DNA of 14,390 nt from the NCBI GenBank assembly GCA_934338765.1, contig CAKRHL010000043.1, positions 1 to 14,390 on the forward strand, in the 5' to 3' direction. Position 1 is the first letter of the stretch, and each line of letters opens with the position of its first letter. Origin of the DNA: an uncultured Lachnospiraceae bacterium. Its GTDB lineage: Bacteria; Bacillota; Clostridia; Lachnospirales; Lachnospiraceae. A program made the translations under genes and the position numbers. Below, in pieces: positions 7,599 through 14,390 of the stretch. The notes under the pieces were generated by a model. It made no database searches, was not told the origin of the DNA, and was given only the letters and a program-made list of their open reading frames with translations.

Positions 7599-7615
7599 TA
7601 GATTGTACAATTCTA
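7599..7615. promoter_or_regulatory. Operator-like dyad upstream of the cotH gene
   Basis: ATTGTACAAT (7602-7611) is a perfect 10-bp palindrome. It is flanked by TAG (7599-7601) and CTA (7613-7615), which extend the symmetry with one unpaired T. It sits just beyond the pgi terminator and about 160 bases ahead of the cotH start. It has no T-run, so it is not a terminator. It could bind a dimeric regulator; this is inference. Confidence 0.3.
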
Positions 7616-7637
7616 TTCAAAGTTTTATAAAACACTC

Positions 7638-7673
7638 CAAAAAAAGGATGCCACCCTCTATGGATGACATCCT
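7638..7673 (-). terminator. Rho-independent terminator of pgi
   Basis: Reading the minus strand, AGGATGTCATCC, a five-base loop ATAGA and GGGTGGCATCCT pair over 12 bases (with G-U pairs), then a run of seven T follows. It lies about 75 bases after the pgi stop and separates the housekeeping block from the accessory block. Confidence 0.92.
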
Positions 7674-7748
7674 CTGTATTTGACCTCAACTGATGTCACG
7701 GATCTCTCAATTGCTGTCTGTTTATAACCCGTGCATCATGATATTGAA

Positions 7749-9098
7749 TTACAGTCTCTTCATCAGAGCCTCTCTCTGCTCCTCAAATCCAGGCTTTCCA
7801 AGAAGAGCAAACATGTTCTTTTTGTAGCTCTCTACACCCGGCTGGTTAAATGGATTTACTCCAAGGATATAACCGCTGAGACCACAGGCAAACTCATAGA
7901 AGTAGAACAGCTGTCCCAGATAGAACTCATTCTGCTCCGGTACCTTTACTACAAGGTTTGGTACATTTCCATCGGTATGAGCAAGCTGTGTACCCTTCAT
8001 GGCACTCTTGTTGATGAAATCAAGTGTCTTGCCGGCAAGATAATTCAGACCGTCAAGATCAACGTCTTCCTTCTGGATCGTCAGATCAAATGCAGGCTTC
8101 TCTAACTCCATAACCGTCTCGAACATAACACGGCTTCCGTCCTGAATGAACTGACCCATGGAATGAAGATCTGTAGTAAGATCTACAGATGCCGGGAACA
8201 GACCCTTCTGGTCCTTTCCTTCACTCTCTCCAAAGAGCTGTTTCCACCACTCTGCTACATAGTGGAAGATCGGCTCGTAGTTGCAAAGGATCTCTACAGA
8301 CTTACCCTTGCGGAGAAGAATATTACGAACTGCTGCATACTTCATGGAATCGTTCTCTGCGAAATCCTTATTCAGACATACCTCACGCATAGAAGCAGCG
8401 CCTTCCATCAGCTTTGTGATATCTGCGCCACTGACAGCGATCGGAAGAAGGCCAACTGCTGTGAGTACTGAGAAACGTCCTCCAACATCATCAGGCACTA
8501 CAAATGTCTCATAGCCCTCCTCTGTGGCAAGACTCTTGAGTGCTCCCTTTGCCTTATCTGTGGTTGCATAGATTCTCTTGGCAGCCTCGTCCTTGCCATA
8601 TTTCTTTTCCAGCATCTCCTTAAAGATACGGAATGCAACAGCAGGCTCTGTGGTTGTACCTGATTTACTGATAATATTTACAGAGAAATCTCTGTCACCA
8701 ATGACATCGATCAACTGAGACAGATAAGTACCGCTCAGGTTGTTTCCGCAATAATAGATCTCCGGTGTCTTGCGGATCTCCTTAGATACATTATTGTAAA
8801 AGCTGTGACGTAAGAACTCGATTGCTGCTCTTGCTCCAAGATAAGAACCCCCGATACCGATTACAAGAAGTACCTCTGAATCAGACTGGATCTTCTGTGC
8901 TGCCTTCTGAATTCTTGCGAACTCCTCCTTGTCATAATCAACCGGAAGGTCGATCCATCCAAGAAAATCATTACCTGCGCCACTCTTCCCTACTAATACG
9001 TCCTTTGCGTCCTTTGTGATCTTCTCCATTGCCTTCATCTCATCCTCTGAGATAACGCCGGCAGTCAGAGAATAATCAAACTTTACCTGTTCAGCCAT
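7749..9098 (-). CDS. pgi: Glucose-6-phosphate isomerase
   Basis: 449 residues, the usual length of the short bacterial form. It interconverts glucose 6-phosphate and fructose 6-phosphate in the cytosol (glycolysis and gluconeogenesis). Sequence marks: [11 protein letters not shown] at 81-91, the phosphate-binding SKSGTTTEP at 144-152, the family signature DDVGGRFS at 203-210, the catalytic-base region GESEGK (Glu291), His312 in LHSMGQ, and the second signature [19 protein letters not shown] near 409-427 with the active-site Lys426. The start has GGAGGAAAG a few bases upstream. It follows dnaB by 118 bases, has its own strong promoter in that gap and a strong terminator behind it, so it can be a single-gene unit. 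No terminator is visible after dnaB, so some read-through is possible. Confidence 0.97.
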   Translation of the reverse strand: MAEQVKFDYSLTAGVISEDEMKAMEKITKDAKDVLVGKSGAGNDFLGWIDLPVDYDKEEFARIQKAAQKIQSDSEVLLVIGIGGSYLGARAAIEFLRHSFYNNVSKEIRKTPEIYYCGNNLSGTYLSQLIDVIGDRDFSVNIISKSGTTTEPAVAFRIFKEMLEKKYGKDEAAKRIYATTDKAKGALKSLATEEGYETFVVPDDVGGRFSVLTAVGLLPIAVSGADITKLMEGAASMREVCLNKDFAENDSMKYAAVRNILLRKGKSVEILCNYEPIFHYVAEWWKQLFGESEGKDQKGLFPASVDLTTDLHSMGQFIQDGSRVMFETVMELEKPAFDLTIQKEDVDLDGLNYLAGKTLDFINKSAMKGTQLAHTDGNVPNLVVKVPEQNEFYLGQLFYFYEFACGLSGYILGVNPFNQPGVESYKKNMFALLGKPGFEEQREALMKRL

Positions 9099-9142
9099 TT
9101 CTCTCTTTCCTCCATTCGTTACTAAGGTTTACACCGTGTTAC

Positions 9143-9171
9143 ATTCTACTCGTTTCGCGCCTGCAAATCAA
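9143..9171 (-). promoter_or_regulatory. Sigma-A-type promoter of pgi
   Basis: Minus-strand TTGATT (9166-9171), a 17-base spacer, and TAGAAT (9143-9148). Five of six bases match the consensus at -10 and four of six at -35. The predicted start point is about 40 bases ahead of the pgi ATG. Confidence 0.75.
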
Positions 9172-9216
9172 GTATCTTTGGCAAATTTAGATATTTTTAA
9201 TAGAAATGTGACGTTT

Positions 9217-10563
9217 TTATTGTTCATTTTCCCTTTCCAAATTGCCAAACTTTGTATATTGAGCAAGCCATGCCAGCTCTACTGTGCCGGTAGGACCACT
9301 TCTCTGTTTTGCAATGATCAGATCTGCCTGACCTTTCTTCTCTGTATCCGGCTTATAATACTCCTCGCGGTACAGAAACATTACCATATCCGCATCCTGC
9401 TCGATAGCTCCCGACTCACGCAGATCCGAAAGCATCGGTTTTTTGTCCGGTCTCTGCTCTACCGCACGGGAAAGCTGCGACAATGCGATCACAGGAACAT
9501 TCAGATCTCTCGCCATGACCTTTAATGCACGGGAAATATCAGAAATCTCCTGCTGACGACTGTCGCCTCTGCGCTTACCGCCTCCGCTCATCAACTGAAG
9601 GTAATCGATGATCACGAGGTCAAGTCCCTTCTCCATCTTTAGACGGCGGCACTTGGAATGGATCTCTGAGGCCGTAATACCTGAGCTGTCATCAATGACC
9701 AGATTGGAATTGCCCAGCCGCCGGACACTGTCCACCAGCTTGCCCCAGTCCTCGTCCTCCAGATCTCCTGTACGGATCTTTTGTGAATCTACCTTGGAGT
9801 TCATGGAAAGCATACGCTTTACCAGCTGCTCCTTACTCATCTCGAGACTGAACATGGCAATGGTACTCTGGCTGTGAAGAGCAATATACTCTGCCAGATT
9901 AAGCACAAATGCTGTCTTACCCATAGCAGGACGTGCTGCGATCAGGATCAGATCCGAAGGCTGCAATCCCGCTGTCTTGTAGTCCAGATCACGGAATCCC
10001 GTCTGCAGTCCGGTGATATGTCCCTTCTGTTTTGCGGCCGTCTCAATACTGTCCAGAGTACGGATCACCACATCACGGATGTTTTCAAACTCTCCGGAGT
10101 TTCTGCGCTGTACCACATCATATACCTTTTTCTCAGCATCCTCCAGAATATCCTCCAGTGGATGCTTGTCCAGATAACAGTTGCCGGTAATAGATTCTGT
10201 CACCTTGATCAGACTCCGCAGCACCGACTTCTCCTGCACGATCTTTACATAATGCCGGACATTTGCGGAGGTCGGAACACTGTTGATCAGGTCTCCAATA
10301 TATTCTACACTTGTAAGCTCCGGTGGAATCTCCATTTCCCGCAGCTTTGCCTGTATCGTGACCAGATCGGCCCCAATGCCCTGCTGATGCATTTCCACCA
10401 GCGCAGCAAAGATCACACCATACTGGCCATTATAAAAATCCTCTTTCTGAAGCTGCTCGGAGGCAATCTGCACCGCATCCTGATCCATCATCATGGATCC
10501 GATCACGGCCCGCTCTGCTTCATCATTGTGAGGCGGTATCCTTTTAAATACAGCTTCGTCCAT
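9217..10563 (-). CDS. dnaB: Replicative DNA helicase
   Basis: 448 residues from the ATG at 10563. The hexameric helicase unwinds DNA at the replication fork and interacts with primase. The N-terminal domain (PPHNDEAERAVIGSMM, about 9-110) is the DnaB N fold; the RecA-type motor follows the linker at about 185. Walker A is ARPAMGKT (about 210-217), Walker B LDLVIIDYLQL (about 314-324), and SQLSRAVEQRPDKKP and DLRESGAIEQDAD are typical DnaB motifs. No intein is present. The chosen start has GAGAGGA nine bases upstream; the in-frame ATG at 10596 has only AGGA placed too close. It is the last gene of the gdpP-rplI-dnaB set, 99 bases after rplI. In Bacillus the equivalent gene is called dnaC. Confidence 0.97.
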   Translation of the reverse strand: MDEAVFKRIPPHNDEAERAVIGSMMMDQDAVQIASEQLQKEDFYNGQYGVIFAALVEMHQQGIGADLVTIQAKLREMEIPPELTSVEYIGDLINSVPTSANVRHYVKIVQEKSVLRSLIKVTESITGNCYLDKHPLEDILEDAEKKVYDVVQRRNSGEFENIRDVVIRTLDSIETAAKQKGHITGLQTGFRDLDYKTAGLQPSDLILIAARPAMGKTAFVLNLAEYIALHSQSTIAMFSLEMSKEQLVKRMLSMNSKVDSQKIRTGDLEDEDWGKLVDSVRRLGNSNLVIDDSSGITASEIHSKCRRLKMEKGLDLVIIDYLQLMSGGGKRRGDSRQQEISDISRALKVMARDLNVPVIALSQLSRAVEQRPDKKPMLSDLRESGAIEQDADMVMFLYREEYYKPDTEKKGQADLIIAKQRSGPTGTVELAWLAQYTKFGNLERENEQ

Positions 10564-10662
10564 GTTTCTATGTCCTCTCCGATCTGTTTCCTTCATTTCC
10601 TGTCCGGCATCCCTATACTGTTATACTGACAAACAGCCTGCAGATATCCGAAACCGGTATGA

Positions 10663-11112
10663 TCACTTTGTCTCCTGAACAATTACTTTCAGGCTTCCCA
10701 TAACCTTCGGATGAAGCTTGATCGGCAGATCAAAGATCCCCGGGCTCTTGATCGGCTCCGGAAGCACCATTTTCTTCTTGTCCAGCTCATATCCCAGCTG
10801 CTCCTTTGCGGCTGCGGCAAGCTCCTTGGTGGAAACGGAACCAAAGCTTCTTCCGCCGCTTCCTGTCTTGATGGAAACAGTGATCGACTTCTCCTTCAGC
10901 TCCTCCGCAAATGCCTTTGCATCGTCTAACTTCTCCTGTGCAACCTTTTCCTCGTGCTTCTTCTGAAGCTTCAGATCATTCTTATTCTGCGCTGTCGCTT
11001 CAATGCCTAATTTCTTTTTGAACAGGAAATTCTTGGCATAGCCGTCACTGACATTGACCAGCTCTCCTTTTTTTCCTAATGACTTTACATCTGCTAATAA
11101 AATAACTTCCAT
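10663..11112 (-). CDS. rplI: 50S ribosomal protein L9
   Basis: 149 residues, full length for bacterial L9. It binds 23S rRNA and reaches out from the large subunit through a long helix; it helps hold reading frame. The N-terminal rRNA-binding domain is plain ([31 protein letters not shown]), the connecting helix is Lys/Glu-rich (about 40-75), and the C-terminal domain includes [16 protein letters not shown] and the final [15 protein letters not shown]. The start has AGGAGG well placed. Only 12 bases separate it from the stop of gdpP, so both are on one transcript. Confidence 0.98.
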   Translation of the reverse strand: MEVILLADVKSLGKKGELVNVSDGYAKNFLFKKKLGIEATAQNKNDLKLQKKHEEKVAQEKLDDAKAFAEELKEKSITVSIKTGSGGRSFGSVSTKELAAAAKEQLGYELDKKKMVLPEPIKSPGIFDLPIKLHPKVMGSLKVIVQETK

Positions 11113-11124
11113 CTGTCTTACCTC

Positions 11125-13182
11125 CTATTGTGTAATGTCCCCATCAGCAATCATCTGATCGATCATCTGACGCAGCTTTTCCTCTGCCTCCTGTACCGTG
11201 CAGTCCTTAAGCTGGGCTCCTGCCATATTGATATGACCGCCACCACCCAGTTTTTCCATCATGACCTGCACATTGACCTCATCAATGGATCTCGCGCTGA
11301 TATATATCTTATCATTATAATTTGTCAACACAAAAGACGCTTTCACTCCACTGATATCCAGCAGTTCATTGGCAATCTTTGCCGCCAGAACAGTCGGACT
11401 GTCTGTACCCTCTGCCTTACTCTCCGTAATGGCATAGCTGTCCAGATACAGATTGGTTGCCTCAATGGCAGCCGCCTTGATCCGGTACTCATCCATATTT
11501 TCGCGAAATGCCTTTCTCAGACGGATCACATCCACACCATTACGGCGCAGATATGCCATTGCCTCAAAGGTACGCACACCTGTTTTATCCGTGAAATTGT
11601 TGGTGTCGATCATAATGCCGGCATAAAGAGCCTCCGCCTCGGCAGTCTTAAGCTTCAATCCATTGCCAATATACTGTGAGATCTCAGAAACCATCTCACT
11701 GGCTGAGGATGCATATGGCTCAATATAAAACAGCACTGCCTGGGAAATGGCATCTCCCGCCTGTCTGTGGTGATCAATGACCACAACGGACTGCGCCTGA
11801 TCCACCAGCTCCGGACACTCTGTATAATCTGCTTTATTCACATCTACGATCACAAGCAGGGCATTTTCATCCACAAGCTTCTGTGCCTCTGCCCGGTTGA
11901 CGATCATATCCTCCTCGTAATCTCCATTATAAAAGCGGTCGCACAACGGCTTGACCGAAGGACTGCACTGATCCAGTACCACGTAGGCCTTTCTCTCCAG
12001 CGTTTTGGCAATGCGGTAGACGCCCACAGATGCACCGAAAGAATCAGCGTCTCCGATGGAATGTCCCATCACAACCACACGCTCCTTGCTCTCGATCAGC
12101 TCCTTCAACGCATGAGCCTTCACACGGGCCTTTACACGGGTATTTCGCTCTGCTGTAACACGCTTGCCTCCGTAAAATTCCTCACTATCACCGCCCTTAA
12201 TAACCGCCTGGTCACCGCCACGTCCAAGAGCCAGATCGATCGCCGCCCTGGCATTGTCATACAGCTCTGTATATGTCTCCGAATCGGTACCGATACCAAT
12301 GGATATGGTACAAGTCTGGTCATTGCCTATATTGATCGCACGTACCTCTTCCAGAATAGAAAATCTTGACTCCTTCAGATCCCGCAGATGCTCCTGCTTA
12401 AATACAAATAAGAATTTATCCTTCTCCAGCTTCTTGGAAATTGCATCGATCCCCTGCATATATTTGTTGATCTTCCGATCGATCAATGCCATCAGAAGGG
12501 ACTGCCGCACCTCATCAATGCTAGCCACCGTCTCCTCATAATTATCAATATACAAAAGACCAACCGTCAGCTTCTCTGCGGCGATGGTCTCCTCTAACTT
12601 CACCATCTCGGTCTCATCATAGAGGAACATGACGATAATACTCTGATCATCAATAAACTGGTCTAACTCCAGATCATCCGAAAAATCATCCACCAGTGAC
12701 GCATCGATCTGACGAAGGACTGCACGGTATGTCTGATCCTCTCTGGTCACACGGAGTACCACATCCCCCTGCGCCGCTTCCGGCAGCTTATCCGGAGTGA
12801 TCTCCGGAAAAATATTGGCAATATTTCGTCTGGCTGCTTTTTTGTTGACTGCCACACTAAGAAACTCGTCATTGCCCCACAGCAGATGTCCCTCTACATT
12901 TAATACGGCAAAGGGTACTGCCATCTCTTTCATCATCTTCATCTGAAGTCTGCCGTAGCTCTGGGCAAACTGGATCAGATCCTGCTGAAGCTTTTTGCGT
13001 CCGGTCATGCGAAGCATCATGGCAAACACAAAATAAGCCAGCGTGTAGCCTGCCACACAATATCCGGCTTTATGATTTACCATATAGATCTGAATCGTTG
13101 CAACCGCCCACAAAAGCGACAACGTCATCGGCCATCTCAGATACGTCTTTAGATTGCCGGTCAATTTTACCTGATGATTCAT
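11125..13182 (-). CDS. gdpP: Cyclic-di-AMP phosphodiesterase, GdpP/YybT family
   Basis: 685 residues. Two N-terminal membrane helices (about 16-34 and 39-58) are followed by a PAS-like region (about 85-160), a degenerate GGDEF domain (about 175-335) and a DHH/DHHA1 phosphodiesterase. In the GGDEF domain the signature place reads EKDKF (253-257), so cyclase activity is not expected; this is normal for the family. The DHH metal site is intact: His374, Asp378 and Asp380 in GHSIGDADS, Asp447 in VDVNK, Asp470-His471-His472 in VVIDHHRQ, Asp526 in MIDTNNF, and GGGGHINMAGA at 646-656 in DHHA1. The family hydrolyses c-di-AMP to 5'-pApA at the inner membrane face and so affects potassium balance, osmotic tolerance and beta-lactam resistance. 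The start has AGAGG nine bases upstream. It leads the gdpP-rplI-dnaB operon from its own promoter. Confidence 0.95.
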   Translation of the reverse strand: MNHQVKLTGNLKTYLRWPMTLSLLWAVATIQIYMVNHKAGYCVAGYTLAYFVFAMMLRMTGRKKLQQDLIQFAQSYGRLQMKMMKEMAVPFAVLNVEGHLLWGNDEFLSVAVNKKAARRNIANIFPEITPDKLPEAAQGDVVLRVTREDQTYRAVLRQIDASLVDDFSDDLELDQFIDDQSIIVMFLYDETEMVKLEETIAAEKLTVGLLYIDNYEETVASIDEVRQSLLMALIDRKINKYMQGIDAISKKLEKDKFLFVFKQEHLRDLKESRFSILEEVRAINIGNDQTCTISIGIGTDSETYTELYDNARAAIDLALGRGGDQAVIKGGDSEEFYGGKRVTAERNTRVKARVKAHALKELIESKERVVVMGHSIGDADSFGASVGVYRIAKTLERKAYVVLDQCSPSVKPLCDRFYNGDYEEDMIVNRAEAQKLVDENALLVIVDVNKADYTECPELVDQAQSVVVIDHHRQAGDAISQAVLFYIEPYASSASEMVSEISQYIGNGLKLKTAEAEALYAGIMIDTNNFTDKTGVRTFEAMAYLRRNGVDVIRLRKAFRENMDEYRIKAAAIEATNLYLDSYAITESKAEGTDSPTVLAAKIANELLDISGVKASFVLTNYNDKIYISARSIDEVNVQVMMEKLGGGGHINMAGAQLKDCTVQEAEEKLRQMIDQMIADGDITQ

Positions 13183-13221
13183 GCTCTAAGACCTCTTTTT
13201 CACGTTTCCATTAACCGTATA

Positions 13222-13250
13222 AGTATATCATTTCCGCGGGGGACAGTCAA
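13222..13250 (-). promoter_or_regulatory. Sigma-A-type promoter of the gdpP operon
   Basis: Minus-strand TTGACT (13245-13250), a 17-base spacer and TATACT (13222-13227), each five of six to consensus. The -35 box begins seven bases after the stop codon of the upstream methyltransferase gene, and the predicted start point is about 32 bases ahead of the gdpP ATG. No terminator is seen between the two genes, so read-through is possible. Confidence 0.85.
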
Positions 13251-13257
13251 TTAATTG

Positions 13258-14118
13258 TCACACTGTCCAACGACCCGACGCACCACAGGGCAGCACCAGC
13301 CCATTGGAGCTCACCGGAAGCCCGATCTCCTCTGCCTCTACATGACCTCCCACCTTTGATACTAACGCTGTCTCCAGCATATATTTCAGAACGGCCGGCT
13401 GCAATCCCGTCGTATAAGAATTAACAAGGAAAAACAAAGGCTGATCCGAAAGGATCCGGGTACACAGCTCAATAAACGGAAAAATCTTCTCCTCGATCTT
13501 CCAGATCTCCCCCTTCGGTCCTCTGCCATAGGAGGGCGGATCCATAATGATCCCGTCATAATGATTGCCCCGCCGGATCTCCCGTTCCACAAACTTCACG
13601 CAGTCATCCACCAGCCAGCGGATTGGCCGGTCAGACAATCCGGAAAGCTCTGCATTTTCCTTTGCCCATGTAACCATTCCCTTGGAGGCATCAACATGAG
13701 TCACACTCGCCCCGGCCTCTGCTGCCGCCAGCGTCGCACCACCTGTATAAGCAAAAAGATTGAGCACCTTTACCGGTCGTCCGGCATGACGGATCTTATC
13801 CCCAAACCAATCCCAATTCACCGCCTGCTCCGGGAATAATCCCGTATGCTTGAATTTGAAGGGCTGTAAACCAAACGTCAGGTTTTTGTAGGAAATCTGC
13901 CATGTCTTTGGCAGGTCAAAAAACTCCCATTCTCCACCGCCGCGATTGCTTCTGTGATAATGAGCGTTAAGCCTGTGCCAGTTTTTATTTTTCTTTGGCG
14001 TGTCCCAGATCACCTGAGGATCCGGACGGAGCAGGATATAATCTCCCCAGCGCTCCAGCTTCTCTCCGCCTGAGGTATCAATCACTTCGTAATCTTTCCA
14101 GTCATTTGCTATCCACAT
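13258..14118 (-). CDS. Class I SAM-dependent methyltransferase, RlmI-like group
   Basis: 286 residues from the ATG at 14118, chosen because GAGG lies six bases upstream; the ATG at 14130 has a poorer site. A short N-terminal part (WKDYEVIDTSGGEKLERWG) precedes a Rossmann methyltransferase domain. SAM-binding motif I is LNLFAYTGGATLAA (about 119-132), followed by the acidic HVDASKGMVTWAKEN. The catalytic-site motif is MDPPSYGRGPKGE (about 192-204). These features match the Methyltrans_SAM family that includes 23S rRNA m5C methyltransferases such as RlmI, but the PUA domain of RlmI is absent, so the exact target (rRNA or other RNA) is open. The gene starts 45 bases after the stop of the gene cut by the right edge, with no terminator between, suggesting one operon. 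Confidence 0.85.
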   Translation of the reverse strand: MWIANDWKDYEVIDTSGGEKLERWGDYILLRPDPQVIWDTPKKNKNWHRLNAHYHRSNRGGGEWEFFDLPKTWQISYKNLTFGLQPFKFKHTGLFPEQAVNWDWFGDKIRHAGRPVKVLNLFAYTGGATLAAAEAGASVTHVDASKGMVTWAKENAELSGLSDRPIRWLVDDCVKFVEREIRRGNHYDGIIMDPPSYGRGPKGEIWKIEEKIFPFIELCTRILSDQPLFFLVNSYTTGLQPAVLKYMLETALVSKVGGHVEAEEIGLPVSSNGLVLPCGASGRWTV

Positions 14119-14163
14119 AATATTCCTCATTTCTTTCTCACGAATTTCTATTTCGGAGTAACT

Positions 14164-14390
14164 TTAATCAAAATTTATTTTTGATGTTACGCCAGTAGTG
14201 TCCTTAGCACTCTGGCATGCTGCTGCCGACGGGCATGCCCCACAGCCGCCACTGCAGCCTGCCGGTGCCGCCGGAATATCCCCGGAGGTCACATCCACCG
14301 AAGATATCAGACCCGACTTATCATAAATCGGCTCCAGACAGCAGATTGCCTGTGAGGAGATTCCTGCCCCCTCTCCGGTAAATCCAAGAC
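14164..14390 (-). CDS. C-terminal end of an unidentified protein with a Cys-rich tail (partial)
   Basis: The only minus-strand frame open to the right edge encodes the last 74 residues of a protein (from LGFTGEGAG to KINFD, stop at 14164-14166). It contains a CC pair (ICCLEP) and then CSGGCGACPSAAAC, that is C-x3-C-x2-C-x5-C, within a Gly/Ala-rich stretch close to the C-terminus. Such spacing could hold a metal ion or an iron-sulfur cluster, but I do not recognise the family and make no functional claim. It probably shares a transcript with the methyltransferase gene 45 bases downstream. The rest of the gene lies outside the window. Confidence 0.6.
   Translation of the reverse strand, partial: LGFTGEGAGISSQAICCLEPIYDKSGLISSVDVTSGDIPAAPAGCSGGCGACPSAAACQSAKDTTGVTSKINFD

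Noticed and set aside
7444..7637. Possible c-di-GMP riboswitch ahead of the cotH gene, given the GGDEF gene in the same set
   Set aside because: The leader lacks the conserved GEMM-type core and shows no long aptamer-like pairing or terminator between aptamer and gene.
8169..8190. 8-bp inverted repeat ATCTGTAG/CTACAGAT with 6-base loop inside pgi
   Set aside because: It is within conserved coding sequence and is not followed by a T-run, so it is most likely chance.
9874..10629. 251-codon open frame on the plus strand opposite dnaB
   Set aside because: It is antisense to dnaB with no credible ribosome site; its composition (many His, Leu, Cys) is typical of a shadow frame.
10564..10662. Possible promoter or attenuator between rplI and dnaB (short CCG/CGG pairing, TATAAC, TATAGG)
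   Set aside because: The stem is too short, there is no T-run, and no -35 box lies at a workable distance.
13187..13215. Catabolite-response-element-like word TGGAAACGTGAAAA in the gdpP leader
   Set aside because: Only the first half-site matches the cre pattern; the second half lacks the inverted counterpart.

Overview
The window looks like a chromosomal segment of a Gram-positive, low-to-mid GC Clostridia member, most likely a gut or rumen fibre-degrading Lachnospiraceae. Three things point there: the Firmicutes gene order gdpP-rplI-dnaB, strong AGGAGG-type ribosome binding sites, and a GH5 glycanase beside a multidomain secreted CotH protein and a sugar-sensor/GGDEF fusion. The genus cannot be fixed from this sequence alone.

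Left edge (1-1793): the 3' part of a plus-strand GH5 endoglucanase-type gene, ended by a perfect 28-nt palindrome plus T-run. Everything to its right is on the minus strand.

Accessory block (1830-7637, minus strand, transcribed right to left): a secreted CotH-kinase protein with CHB_HEX-like, CotH, Pro/Thr-rich linker and LRR parts; an ECF-type sigma factor; a small single-TM protein translationally linked to it, probably an anti-sigma; and a soluble LacI-type ligand domain / GAF-like / GGDEF diguanylate cyclase. The four genes lie between the terminator of pgi (7638-7673) and the GH5 terminator (1763-1793). No strong terminator is visible between them, though a TATAAT box just ahead of the sigma gene suggests an internal promoter. 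They look like a surface-sensing and c-di-GMP signalling set, possibly linked to polysaccharide use; that link is inference from gene content and neighbourhood. This is the best candidate for an undescribed system here.

Housekeeping block (7749-14390, minus strand): a gene cut by the right edge that ends in a Cys-rich tail, a class I SAM-dependent methyltransferase of the RlmI-like group, gdpP (c-di-AMP phosphodiesterase), rplI, dnaB and pgi. gdpP and pgi each have a clear sigma-A-type promoter (TTGACT-17-TATACT and TTGATT-17-TAGAAT). gdpP-rplI-dnaB form a compact conserved operon. The window thus carries both a c-di-GMP synthase and a c-di-AMP hydrolase, in separate transcription units.

No tRNA, rRNA, CRISPR array, insertion sequence or phage gene was seen. 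No gene-free stretch exceeds about 310 bases; the longest (7444-7748) holds the pgi terminator and the cotH leader, described below.
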